Shown: piece by piece, positions 11,041 to 21,552 of the stretch
Position numbering within the stretch: position 1 is the stretch's first letter
Layout of the letters: each line of letters opens with the position of its first letter
Source: Plectosphaerella cucumerina
Taxonomy: Eukaryota; Ascomycota; Sordariomycetes; Glomerellales; Plectosphaerellaceae
DNA: 64,000 nucleotides
NCBI GenBank assembly: GCA_020746995.1
Contig: JAGPXD010000003.1
Span: forward strand, 2,976,001 to 3,040,000
Direction: 5' to 3'
Notes under the pieces: model-generated
Database searches by the model: none
What the model saw: the letters and a program-made list of their open reading frames with translations, nothing else
Told to the model about the DNA's origin: nothing
Made by a program: the position numbers and the translations under genes

Positions 11041-13105
11041 TCAGCCCCTCTCCCGCTTGCACCCACCGCCAAGCCCCAGCTCCTTGATAAAGATATCTGC
11101 CGCCTTCTCTCCAATTGCAAACGCCAGACACGCCGTGTTTGCGGCAACATTGACGGGCGAAACACTCAGATCCGCCACCTTGAGCCCCTTGACACCATAA
11201 ACCCCAAGCCGAGCATCGACAACACCCGCCTCGCTCTTCGGCGCCATCTTGCAGGTGCCCAGGCCATGCCAGTTCTGCCCAACGTTCTCTCGCACCCACT
11301 TTCCCAGTACGGCCTCGTCCTCAGCCGTGTACCGGATAGGCGGAGACCCCTTGGGCGGCGGGCCATCGGCGCGGCCACACGCAGCCTCAGAGTCGGCGGC
11401 GAAGGGCGGGTGCAGCGGCGCGTACTCGCCGCGGTACATGTCGAGGCGACGGAAGACCTCGCGCTGGGTCTTGTAGACCCATGCAGCCATATTGGCATCG
11501 ACGCCTTCTGGGTCCGAGAGGATGCCAGTGCGGAGGGAGGGGGCATCGGAAGCCGAGGGGCCGGTGATGTGAATTGAACCGCGGGAGTAGGGGTAGAGGC
11601 TGAAGGAGGAGGCACTGACAAAGTGTTGCGCTGAATCACCCTCAGGAAGGGCGGTGATGAAGCTGGAAAGTTAGGCAATCATGTACTTGAAGAGTCGCAG
11701 GACGACTTACCCGCTGGCTGAGTTGATGGATGCCAGTGGCCTGTTGGGGCGATTTCGGAAGTCCCTGTCCCAAGCTTCAAGAAAAGCCGGTCCCATGGCA
11801 GCAGCTTCTTCATCGGAGGGCCGAACTTTCGAGGTGACCTCTGCACCGTTGAAAGCTAGGATGCTGGCGTTCTTGACCATCAGCCCCTCAAACGTCTCCT
11901 CGCCGCTCAGAAGGGTGTCGTATGTCTCGTTGGTCGCCAATGTCGAATAGTAAGGCACAAGGACAAGATTGTGGTCCATGAAGTTCTCGCCGACACCCGG
12001 AAGGTCGACTACCAAGGGAACGCCGGCGTCTTTCAACACATCGGCGGCGCCGATGCCGGACCGCTCGAGAATGAGAGGCGTGCCCAGGGTGCCCGAGCTT
12101 ACGATGACTGTCTTCTTAGCTGTGATGGTATGGACTGTGCTGTTACTGGTGGCGAGACCGGAGCTGGCCTGTAGCTCAACACCGGAAGCGACGTCCCCGT
12201 CTATGAGGACGCGTAGGACATGATGCTCGGTGAGGACATGGAGGTTCGGGTGGGCACCGTCGCGGAGACGCGGATGGATGTAGGCATGAGCGGCATCTTG
12301 ACGCTTGCCCTCCTCGTTTATGTACCGGAGGTTACGTTGAAAGCCAAGAGACTTGAGGTCCTGGGCATCTTCGGTCTCGGACCAGCCAGCCTCGGTGGCG
12401 GCGTTGAACAAATCGGGCTGAAGGGACGAGGGGCCCCAGGGGCCGGCAGAGACGTGAATGGGCCCCTTCTCACCGTGGGTGTCGGAAGTTCCAGGGCCAT
12501 GATATGTTTCGAACTAGATGGCAAGATGACTCTTTAGCCAGTTGCATCGCGACTTGGGGGACTTGGGTAGAGTGTACCTTCTTCAGATATGGCACCATGT
12601 CATCAGCTGACCATCCAGGAGCCCCCCAGTCGTTCATGTCACCTCGATGCCCACGTGAGTAGGTCATCATGTTGACCGACGAGCCGCCGCCAAGGATGCT
12701 TCCGGCGGCGACAGACATCTTCCTTCCAGCGATGTCGGGTTCGCTCTCGCCGCGGTAGTACATCATTCGTGGATTGGGCTCCGGCAGCTCGAGGATATTG
12801 GTCATCCAGAACAGCGGGTGGTAGACGGTGGGATCGTTATAATTATCATGTCCACGCTCAATGACGAGAATAGACAGGTTCGGATCGGCATCGCTGAGTC
12901 TTGCGGCGATGACGCAGCCGGCGGTTCCTCCTGAAAGATGTCAGTGAGGGCAAATGATGGGTGTTCTGGAGAACGACTTGCCGCCAGCGATGATTATGTC
13001 CACCTCATCAGGGATCTCGTTGAATTGGTTCGTGATTCCCATCCTGCTCTTGGAAGCGCCTGCTAGAAGTGGGATTAGAAGAAGCGCGCCGAGTGCCAGT
13101 GCCAT
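11041..13105 (-). CDS. secreted alcohol-oxidase-like GMC oxidoreductase
   Basis: FAD-dependent glucose-methanol-choline family enzyme; the nearest recognisable relatives are fungal alcohol (methanol) oxidases. Exons: 13105-12982, 12930-12578, 12513-11711, 11662-11041 (633 residues). Intron 1 uses a GC donor (GCAAGT); the others are GT-AG. Residues 1-20 form a signal peptide, followed by the FAD-binding Rossmann motif GGGTAGC at 41-47. LGGGSSVN follows, then the catalytic His in WHGLGTC (about 559) and a conserved Asn near 602 in VNVAANT. Classical alcohol oxidases are peroxisomal and end in a PTS1 tripeptide; this one ends in a basic tail without PTS1 and has a signal peptide, so it is probably secreted and would make hydrogen peroxide outside the cell. 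Substrate unknown. The ATG at 13105 was preferred because the open frame upstream of it starts only at GTG. It converges with the disordered-protein gene. Confidence 0.88.
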
Positions 13106-13938
13106 CTTGACAACCAAGCTAGGTGAGAGGTATGTGAGTGGCACGAGTCTCCTTACCTCTCACGAAGGGCCACAATCAATGCCCTTTATCCTCAGACTGT
13201 GCCGCCGACTTCTCCTCGAAGAACTTTTGCAAGTAGGGGGTGGAACCGGCACGGGGTCGAGAGACCTGGATGGGTTTTCACTCAGCAACAAGCATAACCG
13301 TGATCCACTGGGCGACTGTAGTATTTATCGACGACCTCTGCCAGGGTCGTGCAGCATCGTCGCCCATGTTCATGCGGGGTACCAGCACGATGGTTGGACC
13401 ATTCATTGCTTAATACGCGTATGCGCTGGGCTTATCTGCAGGTCAACTCACAGATGCATGCAGAGTTACATCTCAGGGGTGGTAATACACTCACCGGACG
13501 GCATCTTTCGTGGTCGAGACTGGACTGTCCGGGCTACGCGGACGAGGCTCGGTCCGCGTACGACTAGGGAGGTGATCAGGGGGTCAGGATTCAGGGGTAT
13601 ATGCCTCTAAGGTATTTTGACTGGACTTTGGGGAAGGCGGGACCTCCGAGCAGTACACATAGACTGCCATCGCATGCAATATGATGGAACACGATACCCA
13701 CCAGTAACTACTCATCTGAAAATCAATTGGTGTGTGACCACCCAAAGCCAGCTTGTCTCTGTCCCCGCCTCCTTTCGGCCCCCAGTGCCAATGCTGACAG
13801 CCCCTGTTGTGCCAGGGTCCTGATTTCCGATGGTTACCCCTCTTTCCGGAGCCTCCTCTACTCGTATTCTGTATCTTCCTCCGAGCATCCTACTCATGCT
13901 CTAGGAAGAAGTCGACCTAACGGAGACCGGAATCGGTG
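13106..13938. other. divergent intergenic region
   Basis: Upstream of both the GMC oxidoreductase (minus) and the HET-domain relic (plus). No gene or clear TATA box seen. Confidence 0.5.
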
Positions 13939-15878
13939 ATGGAGAATTTGGAGCAGTTCCTATGCTGTCGGTGCAAGAGCTTGGACCTCCGAGCCCTGGC
14001 GTCATCTCGGGAGACTTTCCGTCTTTGCTCCGTCTCGGATCTCGACCGCTCCGCGCAGGCAGGCTGCTCCCTGTGCAAGTTCCTGCTCTATCACGTTCGA
14101 CTAGAGAAGAGGGCCACTGAACAAGAGACAGCCAAGCCCCCGGAGCAGGCAGTGCCGAACAGCTTTGAGCATGCGATCAAGTTTGTTGGTTCGGCCTTTG
14201 GCAACGTCCAAAACGCCTTGTCAGACTTGAAATTGGTTTATCTGTCTGTTCCAGAAAAGACAACCGGCGAGGAGGCTAGAGGAAGACTGGACCTTACTGA
14301 AATCCACATGTCAACAGGTCGGCTGGGTCCTGACACTAAAAGTCGCACGGAGTTACTGGTGGCTGTAGATGCGCGTGAGTTGCATTCGTTGCCAGAGCTC
14401 ACTGGGAATACCCTTACTCACCGACCACCACCTTCTAGGACACCACTTGGTCACCAGCCAGCTCGTCATTGACGACCCAATGTCCGTGGGAACCATAGCC
14501 GAAGCTCTTCTCGCCTGGAGAAGACAGTGTCACGATACTCACGAGTACTGGAAACCACTGGCGGAACGACGAAGCCCCGAGACTTCGTATATCCAGACCG
14601 CAGGAACCGAGGAGGTTATGCGCCAGTCAACTTACTACATCCGAGGCAGACGCTTGCCGCCGATGCAGAGCGTTGATCCACCGGAGATCGAGCCCGAGAA
14701 CCACCATCTCGATGACGTCCCTCTCCCATCTCGCTGCCTCGAGATCGTTCGATGTGCGGATAGTGAATACTTTCGCTTCAGGTCACGAAAAACGGCCAGC
14801 CAGCGTGGAAAATGCATCATTTTGAGTCACAGATGGGTGCCGGATACAGAGAGGGTTCGGACCTTGAAGGCAAACCTGGAGCACCGGTTTTTGATCCGAG
14901 AAGGAGTGTCAGTCAATGAGCTACCCTGAAGAACACCGATGGAAAGACAAAGGGTCACCTCAGCATCCAAGCCAAGCGTCTCCCGGCGCCATATTTCACG
15001 CAGCAGTACGACCAGAGCATCACCAAGACGGAGCTCCTCGAGCGCGGATGGGTATTCCAGGAATGGATTCTGAGTACAAGGCTCGTCACATTTTCTAGGG
15101 CCGGCGTCTTTCTCATCTGCTCGGCGACGCGTCCTGAGTCTGCCATGGCCGGAGAGGTGGCCCCTGACGCCTGACCAGCTGGCGAGTGACAAGTCGTACA
15201 AGAGCGATCTGAGTTTGAGCATGGTCTGCCGCACTGACCTTTTCATCAGCTGGCGCAAGATTGTCCGTGCCTACTCGGGCCTCAATCTCACAAAGTTCGA
15301 GCAAGACCACCTTGTCGCCCTTAGCGGCGTGGCTGAGGAGTTTTCTAAGGCGCTGCACCAAGCGCCGGAGCCAGCAAGGAAGGACGTCAAGCTTGAGACG
15401 AACAAATACCTTTGCGCAGTGTGGCGAGATGATCTGGTTCTGAGCCTTCAGTGGCAGCCCGTGCGGAAGCCGGGGTTCTGTCCCACGCGTGTGGCAGGCC
15501 TGCCGTCATGGTCTGGAAGTAGGGAACTGAAGCGGGTTGCCGAGGAGACTTTCTCGCACCGGACGACAGGCCGGACGATCTTTATATCGGCAAGGCGTGG
15601 AAGCAAATTCGAGCGAGGGAACGACAAGTCTTGATCATGGGCTGGGCTCTGTTCGATGACATTGATATCATGTTTGCTGTGGAGGAGGGGAAGTGCTGGT
15701 CTTTGCGCTGGCCAAGGATCACCTCAAGACTGCCAGCATAGTGGTTGCGGTGGTTTTTGTGACGGCTGTCAGGACTTTTCCGCATGGAGCATGTTATCGA
15801 CGGGTGGGTGTTGGCAGGCTTTGCGGCGAGACTGAGAATATACGTCGCGTGGAGGAGTCGGAGTTCTGGCTGGTGTAG
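13939..15878 (+). pseudogene. HET-domain (heterokaryon incompatibility) gene, broken
   Basis: The ATG at 13939 opens an exon with CCRCKSLDLRAL and AGCSLCKFLL, the usual N-terminal Cys-rich part of fungal HET proteins. A good intron (GTGAGT at 14375, TAG ending at 14438, phase 1) joins it to 14439-14929, which carries the domain start CIILSHRWV. The frame stops at 14927-14929 just after VNELP. The next coding sense, in another frame from about 14931, is already the late part of the domain (RGWVFQEWILSTRL), so the central block with the family's LWIDSLCIIQD motif is missing. A further frame change near 15165 leads to the normal C-terminal region (YSGLNLTKFEQDHLVALSG, then YLCAVWRDDL), a stop at 15634, and short coding remnants to 15878. 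HET proteins trigger cell death on fusion of unlike hyphae. This copy cannot encode the whole domain. Confidence 0.8.
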
Positions 15879-16177
15879 TTGCAGAGACTTGGAAGTTGGC
15901 TCAACAATTGCAGCAACGAGACAATGAGAGTAGACATGCATCTGCGCATGACAACAAAATCAACATCCAGATACCGACTTAGTTTGACCCGTTCCAATAA
16001 TGTTCCCTTCACTAAAGTCATAGTCTAAAATCTCTTTCAGCTGATTTCAACACCTTGACTATTCAACAACAGCGGATTTCGTTTCCCGTGCCAGGTGATT
16101 ATTTTCACCTATCTTCACCAGGCAAGTGGGATTTCAGGCTTACTTATTAACAAAAGGAGGACACCCAAACATCAACA

Positions 16178-16249
16178 GCCTCGTTGGCTCAGTGGTAAAG
16201 CGCATCACTAGTAATGATGAGATCACTGGTTCGATTCCAGTACGAGGCA
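16178..16249 (+). tRNA. tRNA-Thr (anticodon AGU)
   Basis: A 72-nt cloverleaf without intron. The acceptor stem GCCTCGT pairs fully with ACGAGGC. The anticodon stem CATCA/TGATG encloses the loop CTAGTAA, giving anticodon AGT, which reads ACU (Thr). The T arm is ACTGG-TTCGATT-CCAGT. Internal A box (TGGCTCAGTGG) and B box (GGTTCGATTCC) are intact. The discriminator base is A; CCA is not encoded, as usual in eukaryotes. Confidence 0.97.
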
Positions 16250-16259
16250 TGGAATTGTC

Positions 16260-16264
16260 TTTTT
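16260..16264 (+). terminator. RNA polymerase III terminator of tRNA-Thr
   Basis: T5 run 11 nt after the tRNA, the usual Pol III stop signal. Confidence 0.8.
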
Positions 16265-17259
16265 GCTGTCTGCAGCACCTTCTGGCCCGTTGTGGTCGTC
16301 TGAATACATCTCGGCAAATGATGTTTGACATGTTTCCTATACCTTTGCCTCGATATCCAAGAGCAATTTGATGCCAGGAATTGACGATGATGAGACACTT
16401 GAGCGTGGGCGGCGAAAGGTTGGTTGAGTCAGCAGATCTGCGCTCCAGGCGACCACGGTTCTCGTGCACCGACAGGGATCTCGGTCGGCCTTTTACTTCG
16501 AGACTCTCGAGCTGGCGCCATACCGTGGCATCTTCATCTAAGAAAGATGTCTTCCCGGACTCTCAACACCACTGTCGAAGGCTTTCACCCTCTAAAGCGA
16601 CGCAGAAGAGTGCGCCAGCCTGTTCGGGGGCGGCGCAGTTAAATCAGGCTCCGCCGACAAAACACCGAAGGTCCAAAACCCCGCACACATTTTACAAGCC
16701 TTTTCAGACGGTCAAGGGCCACGCGGGGCCGCCTGCCGAGGAAGACTGATGACATGAAGTAGCATTTGAACATAGGTAGGAAAGAAGCTCGACAACGGCC
16801 ACTCTTGCCCTTGCAGTGTGCAGCTGAGCTGGCTGCTTTTCCACTTGAGCGAGGGGGTGGCGAAGGGCGGGACACACGCTGCGAGATCCGCCGCCACGGC
16901 CCCCAAATCTGCACCTAGGTAACGATGCATGCCAGGTCACACCAACTTGAACGGCCCCAGCCTCAAAATGCCTGCCCGGACCAACCCTGTGGTCGGTTTC
17001 CAACCGTTACAACCAATGATCTGCCAGTTTTGTCCCAGCCCTTGACCTGTGACAGGCCCGTAGCCCGAAAAAGGGGGGACAGGGGCGACATGGCTGCATG
17101 GACATGTCCAGGGATTTGATCCTTCTCGACGCTCCAGACTCAGAGCCTGATCTTCGCCAAAGATAAAATGACTTGGACTTCCCATTCATCTCCAGGACAG
17201 GGTTTCCTTCCGACTGGTGCTGCTGTACCGCCGCCTAGGTACCCAGACGGCCAGACATC
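16265..17259. other. intergenic region upstream of the membrane-protein gene
   Basis: About 1 kb without a supported gene. Short open frames on both strands show no domain. Confidence 0.5.
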
Positions 17260-19299
17260 ATGACATCTCAACAGCCCTTCGACCCCTGGCGGCCAGGGTC
17301 TATCAGGAACGCCCCTTATCTCGCCTTCCTCTGCCTTCTGGCATCTTTCGCGACAGCAGCAGCTGCCATCTTCGTCGTCTACTACGCCAACGGCAAGGAG
17401 GTGGACTCGTGGCCGCTCGCGCCGAGCGTCTTCCTCTCCATCCTCGCCACCCTTGCCACCATGCTGCTGCGCGCGGCGTTCCAAACCGGCGTCGATACGC
17501 ACTGGTGGGCTCTCCTCCTGTCCCGCTCGGGTACCAAGGTGCACACCTTGCATAATGTCTGGGAACTCGGCCATGATGCCGCTGCCCGCTTCAAGTTCTG
17601 GTCCGACGATTTCCAGCCCGTCCTGCGCGCCGCCGGCATTGTCATCCTCCTACTCGGGGCCAACGGCCCGCTGCTCCAGAGAGCAGTATTCGTCGAGCTT
17701 GAACAGACCGAGAGCCTCGTCGAAATCAACCTTCCCATCCGACAAGAGCCCATGTGGAATCTCACCACCAAGCTCATCCGGCACGAAGGATTCGTCTGGT
17801 CTCCGCCCCCTTATCAAGACGAATTCGCCCAGGTTGTCAACGATCTGAACCAGCGTCGCCCCATGCAGATGCAGTCCGACGGATGTCCCCGGAACTCGAC
17901 ATGCAAGACGACGGTCAACATCGCCAGCTTCAGCAGGGTCTGCGTCAAGAGCTACGCCCCGTTCAAGGGTGCTCCGACGCTGGAGGAGTTTCAGATGATC
18001 CTCCGCGGACTCAATACCCCTGAGAGGTGCGAGACGACTGGCCTCGAAGACGCCGAGAAACCAAGTGGCTGCGATGATCTGAATCTGGAGTACCAGTTGA
18101 GCCTGGACTTTCTGGACGTGGATGGATTCAAAAGCACGGGCATGGCATCCCCAAGTCCTGGACCTGATGAGCTCCCCTGGCTGGGTCCGAGACTATCGCC
18201 TTTTGGGATCCAATACACGAGCTACTTCAAGGAGGACGCCGACAGTGAGATGATAGCCATCCGGAGATGCAACTTCACGACGGCTTTTGTGAACCTGCCA
18301 ATTGAGATCACCGAGGGAAGCACTGTCACCTTGTCGCGGCTCACAGGACCCGAGCTGGCCCGCCGCAACAAGGGAGAAGAGTCCATCCCGGCTTTTGCAA
18401 AGAACCCACACATGGGCAGCAGCGGCTTCCACCCATTTGGCGGGCTCAGACAGACCATGTCCGACCTCTACGGTGGCTTCATCTTCTACGACCACAGCAC
18501 GGCGTCCAATATGATCCGTGGCATCGGGCCGAGACAGTACATCAACCAGTCCAGCATCAGGCCCCGACCAGAAGGCGATGGCCAGAACACCCGCGGCTCC
18601 TACTCCGCGTCCATCATCGACCCCGTCACCGACTTCACCAATACCCTGCACGAGCTCTCCCTACGTTACGCCATGCAGACGATCCCTTCGACGTCTGAAA
18701 GACTGCAGGAGATGGACGACTACTTTGACATCATGGTATCTTCGGAGCCCGGCGCGGCAGATAGAATACAGGAGATTCGCGCTCGGCTAAAGACACGCCC
18801 GAGCACGACGCAGACCACCCGGGCGATAGAGACGAAGAGGATCGCTGTCTACCGCGTAGACTACATGTACGCCGCCATCGCCGCAGGCATCACCTGCCTT
18901 GCGACCATCATGGTCGCCTTCCTGTTCACCGGCTGGCGCCGCCTCGGCCGCAAGTTCTCCACGTCGCCCGTCGAGATTGCCAAGGCGTTTGACGCGCCTC
19001 TGCTTGCTGCTGTCGGGAGCAACGCCACTGGCGAGGTCATTGCGAAGGATCACGGAAGTCTAAGGGTTCGCTATGGAGAGAAAGGCGACCCGGGCGGTGT
19101 CGGGCTGCTGGCAGAGTCAGCACGATCGTCAGGAAGAGGCTGGGGTAAGGGATGGGGATCGCCGGACGTTGGCGTCAGTTCTGTGACGGGATATCCGGGG
19201 GCCGAGGGATATGGCGGGAATGGAGGGGTGAGGATGAGGCTGGTTGTCGACGCGGCTGAGCGTATTTCACCTCCGGTCAAGGGGAGGACGTACGAGTGA
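17260..19299 (+). CDS. large fungal membrane protein, DUF3176-like architecture
   Basis: Single exon, 679 residues. Three hydrophobic segments lie near the N terminus (about 19-41, 55-74 and 120-138). A hydrophilic, probably extracytoplasmic region of about 390 residues follows, with N-x-S/T sites and Cys residues (for example CPRNSTCKTTV). One more membrane segment is at about 536-558, then a 120-residue cytoplasmic tail rich in Gly. This layout, including the WW-containing loop after TM2, resembles a large group of unassigned fungal plasma-membrane proteins related to DUF3176. I assign the group by architecture, not by a diagnostic motif. Function is unknown. The ATG at 17260 directly precedes the first hydrophobic segment. 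The neighbouring antiporter gene converges on it with a 154-bp spacer. Confidence 0.85.
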   Translation: MTSQQPFDPWRPGSIRNAPYLAFLCLLASFATAAAAIFVVYYANGKEVDSWPLAPSVFLSILATLATMLLRAAFQTGVDTHWWALLLSRSGTKVHTLHNVWELGHDAAARFKFWSDDFQPVLRAAGIVILLLGANGPLLQRAVFVELEQTESLVEINLPIRQEPMWNLTTKLIRHEGFVWSPPPYQDEFAQVVNDLNQRRPMQMQSDGCPRNSTCKTTVNIASFSRVCVKSYAPFKGAPTLEEFQMILRGLNTPERCETTGLEDAEKPSGCDDLNLEYQLSLDFLDVDGFKSTGMASPSPGPDELPWLGPRLSPFGIQYTSYFKEDADSEMIAIRRCNFTTAFVNLPIEITEGSTVTLSRLTGPELARRNKGEESIPAFAKNPHMGSSGFHPFGGLRQTMSDLYGGFIFYDHSTASNMIRGIGPRQYINQSSIRPRPEGDGQNTRGSYSASIIDPVTDFTNTLHELSLRYAMQTIPSTSERLQEMDDYFDIMVSSEPGAADRIQEIRARLKTRPSTTQTTRAIETKRIAVYRVDYMYAAIAAGITCLATIMVAFLFTGWRRLGRKFSTSPVEIAKAFDAPLLAAVGSNATGEVIAKDHGSLRVRYGEKGDPGGVGLLAESARSSGRGWGKGWGSPDVGVSSVTGYPGAEGYGGNGGVRMRLVVDAAERISPPVKGRTYE

Positions 19300-19453
19300 G
19301 GTCGCTTGGGGTGTCTGGAAGCTAGGCCAAGTGTGGTTTTCTACTAATGATGATGCAGACACGAAGCAACTTTTGATGTGAAGATTTCAGGCGCATTATG
19401 TTCCTCCAGGACCACCCTGTCCATTCTGTCCGGTAATGTACATGTCTGATATC

Positions 19454-21552
19454 TCAAGGCCCATCGGGCTTCTCAGACGGGGTATCGTCCTTCACCTCGC
19501 CACGCACGTCAACACTCATCTTCCTCTCAGCGGCAGGCGTGTCATCAAAGTTGATTACACGCCTCCTCGTTGGCTCGTTGTTGTCCGCAATGACCACCGT
19601 CGGGTTCGCGTCGCCAGCGTCGCTCTTGTCGCTGCCGCTTACTCCCTTCTCATCCACATCGCCCGGTTGCAGGTTCCCGTCGGAGCCTCCGGCATTGCGG
19701 AGACCCCTCCGAATTTCTTCCGGGTCAGGACCGCCACCGCCCGCCAGCCGTGGTGACAGAGGCGTCCTGTCGCCGCTGGCGTTGGCACGTTGGTCCATGC
19801 TCGGTGCGCGACTCTGAGCCCTGCTGCGGCTGCGCTCGCTGGCGGCCCTGCTGATGGCCCGGGAGTGACGACGGCTAGCCCAGCGGCTGGCGCGGCCCTC
19901 TTCCAGGATGGCCTCGTCGCTAAACCAGCCGGGGTTGTGCGCAGTGTCTTGCATCCCCCACTGAAGGTCGTCGCTAATCGCATACTTGTGGCGTTTGAGG
20001 AGCAGACCGACGACGACGGGGCCGATAATGGTGCTCAGGACCGTGGCCCAGGTGGCGGTGACGAAAGCCTCCTCGGAGAGGAACGGCGTCTCGTTGAGAC
20101 CGATCTGGACGATCAAGAGGCCGATCTCGCCTCGGGCGACCATGGCCACGGCGAGAAGGGAGGCCGGCTTCCAGGTGGATTTGGCGAGCTGCTTGGGATT
20201 GAGAGTTGGGTTGCTCGTGATAGCGTCCCTGATGGGGACGATGAAGCCGACGATGAGCTGTCAAAGTCAGTAACCGAGTAAAAGAAGTCGGCTGGGGTGC
20301 GTACCTTGCCGAACAGCATGAGCAGCGTAAATACGATGCCATGCCAGATGGCCTGGCCAGTCCACAGCTTCCTGAATGGAATGGCAAAACCAATGCTGGC
20401 GAAGAACGTGGGCTGCAGGATGTACGTTTGCGCACCAAGGAAGTACTTTTCAAAGGTGTGAACGAACGTGGGCGTCTTGTCTGGATCAGACTCGCCATGT
20501 TCGCGGTCGAAGACCATGAAGGGCGCATCTGGGTGGATGCACGGCAGCGCGCTGAGGAAGGTGCCGGCCAGGAATGCGCCGTAGAGCACCGATGCTCCCG
20601 CGAAGCCAGCGATGCTGAGAAAGGCGCAGAGCACGAAAACCATGAGCAAGATGTTGGAGACGTGCTTGAAGCGAGCGAAGCGATCCTCAAGGTACCAGCG
20701 GAAGACAGGGCCGGCAAGATATTTTGCGGTCAGCGGGGAGAAGATACCCATGGCGATGCTGGCAACGATGGGACGGCCGATGAGCCAGCCGAGGTTGGCA
20801 TCGCTGTCTTCGGCGACGGCGCCCAGGTTGTGAATAACACTGCCGGAAAGTCAGCATGCTGGTGTCTCGACATCGGGGAGCTTGCGTGATGCAGACGTTG
20901 AGGGAGGCAGCGATGAGGGAATCAAATCGTATTTACCTGGCCATGATCAGGCCGGTGACATCGCTGACGACGGCGGCGCTGATGAGGACGGTGCCGACCT
21001 TTGTCTTTGCAAAGTCGATGCCTTTGGCAGCGCTGCCGATGACGACAAAGGTGGTGCCGAGGGAGGTGACAGAAAGGGCGGCGCCGACGATGAAGGTTTC
21101 GACAGCGCCATAGCCCCAGCCGATGTAGAGCAAGGCGTAACACAGGCCAATGGGAACCAGAATGCCCACGGCCGCGGCGCAGGTGCTCAGGAAGAAGTTG
21201 GCCTTGAGCAGGCCAAGATGGACGGTAAGTCCTCCTTCGAAGATGATAAGGATGAGACCGATGTAGCCAAGACTGATGAAGGTCTCCTGCCACTCAATGG
21301 GCATGATGTTGCCGAGGGGGATGCCGTAGACCAGACCGACCAGCATCTGGCCGATCAGGCCGGCCTTGAAGATCTTATCGGAGATCCATTCTGCGAGAGC
21401 GAGGAAGAAGAAGAAGGAGATGATGACTAGGAGCTGGATGACTGGGGTGGCTGTCAGCGATGATGCTGAGGTGGTGGTGACAAGGACGTACTGGTCGGCT
21501 CATGGTACGCGAGGTATCCAGCATTGACGGCTGCGTCGACGTCCTGGGCCAT
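19454..21552 (-). CDS. cation/proton antiporter (Na+/H+ exchanger family)
   Basis: Exchanges Na+ or K+ for protons across a cell or organelle membrane. Exons: 21552-21492, 21441-20937, 20839-20305, 20257-19454 (634 residues). Introns of 50, 97 and 47 nt are all GT-AG, with frame continuity at each join. After a short N-terminal stretch come about a dozen hydrophobic segments covering residues 20 to about 450. Family-like blocks are LILIIFEGGLTVHLGLL, LGTTFVVIGSAAKGIDFAKT and MVARGEIGLLIVQIGL, and an Asp in the AAVVSDVTGL segment sits where ion-binding acidic residues are expected. The last ~190 residues are hydrophilic, with an Arg/Ser-rich part and acidic stretches, typical of a regulatory cytoplasmic tail. 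Whether it acts at the plasma membrane or in a vacuole is not visible. It converges with the membrane-protein gene at 17260. Confidence 0.9.
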
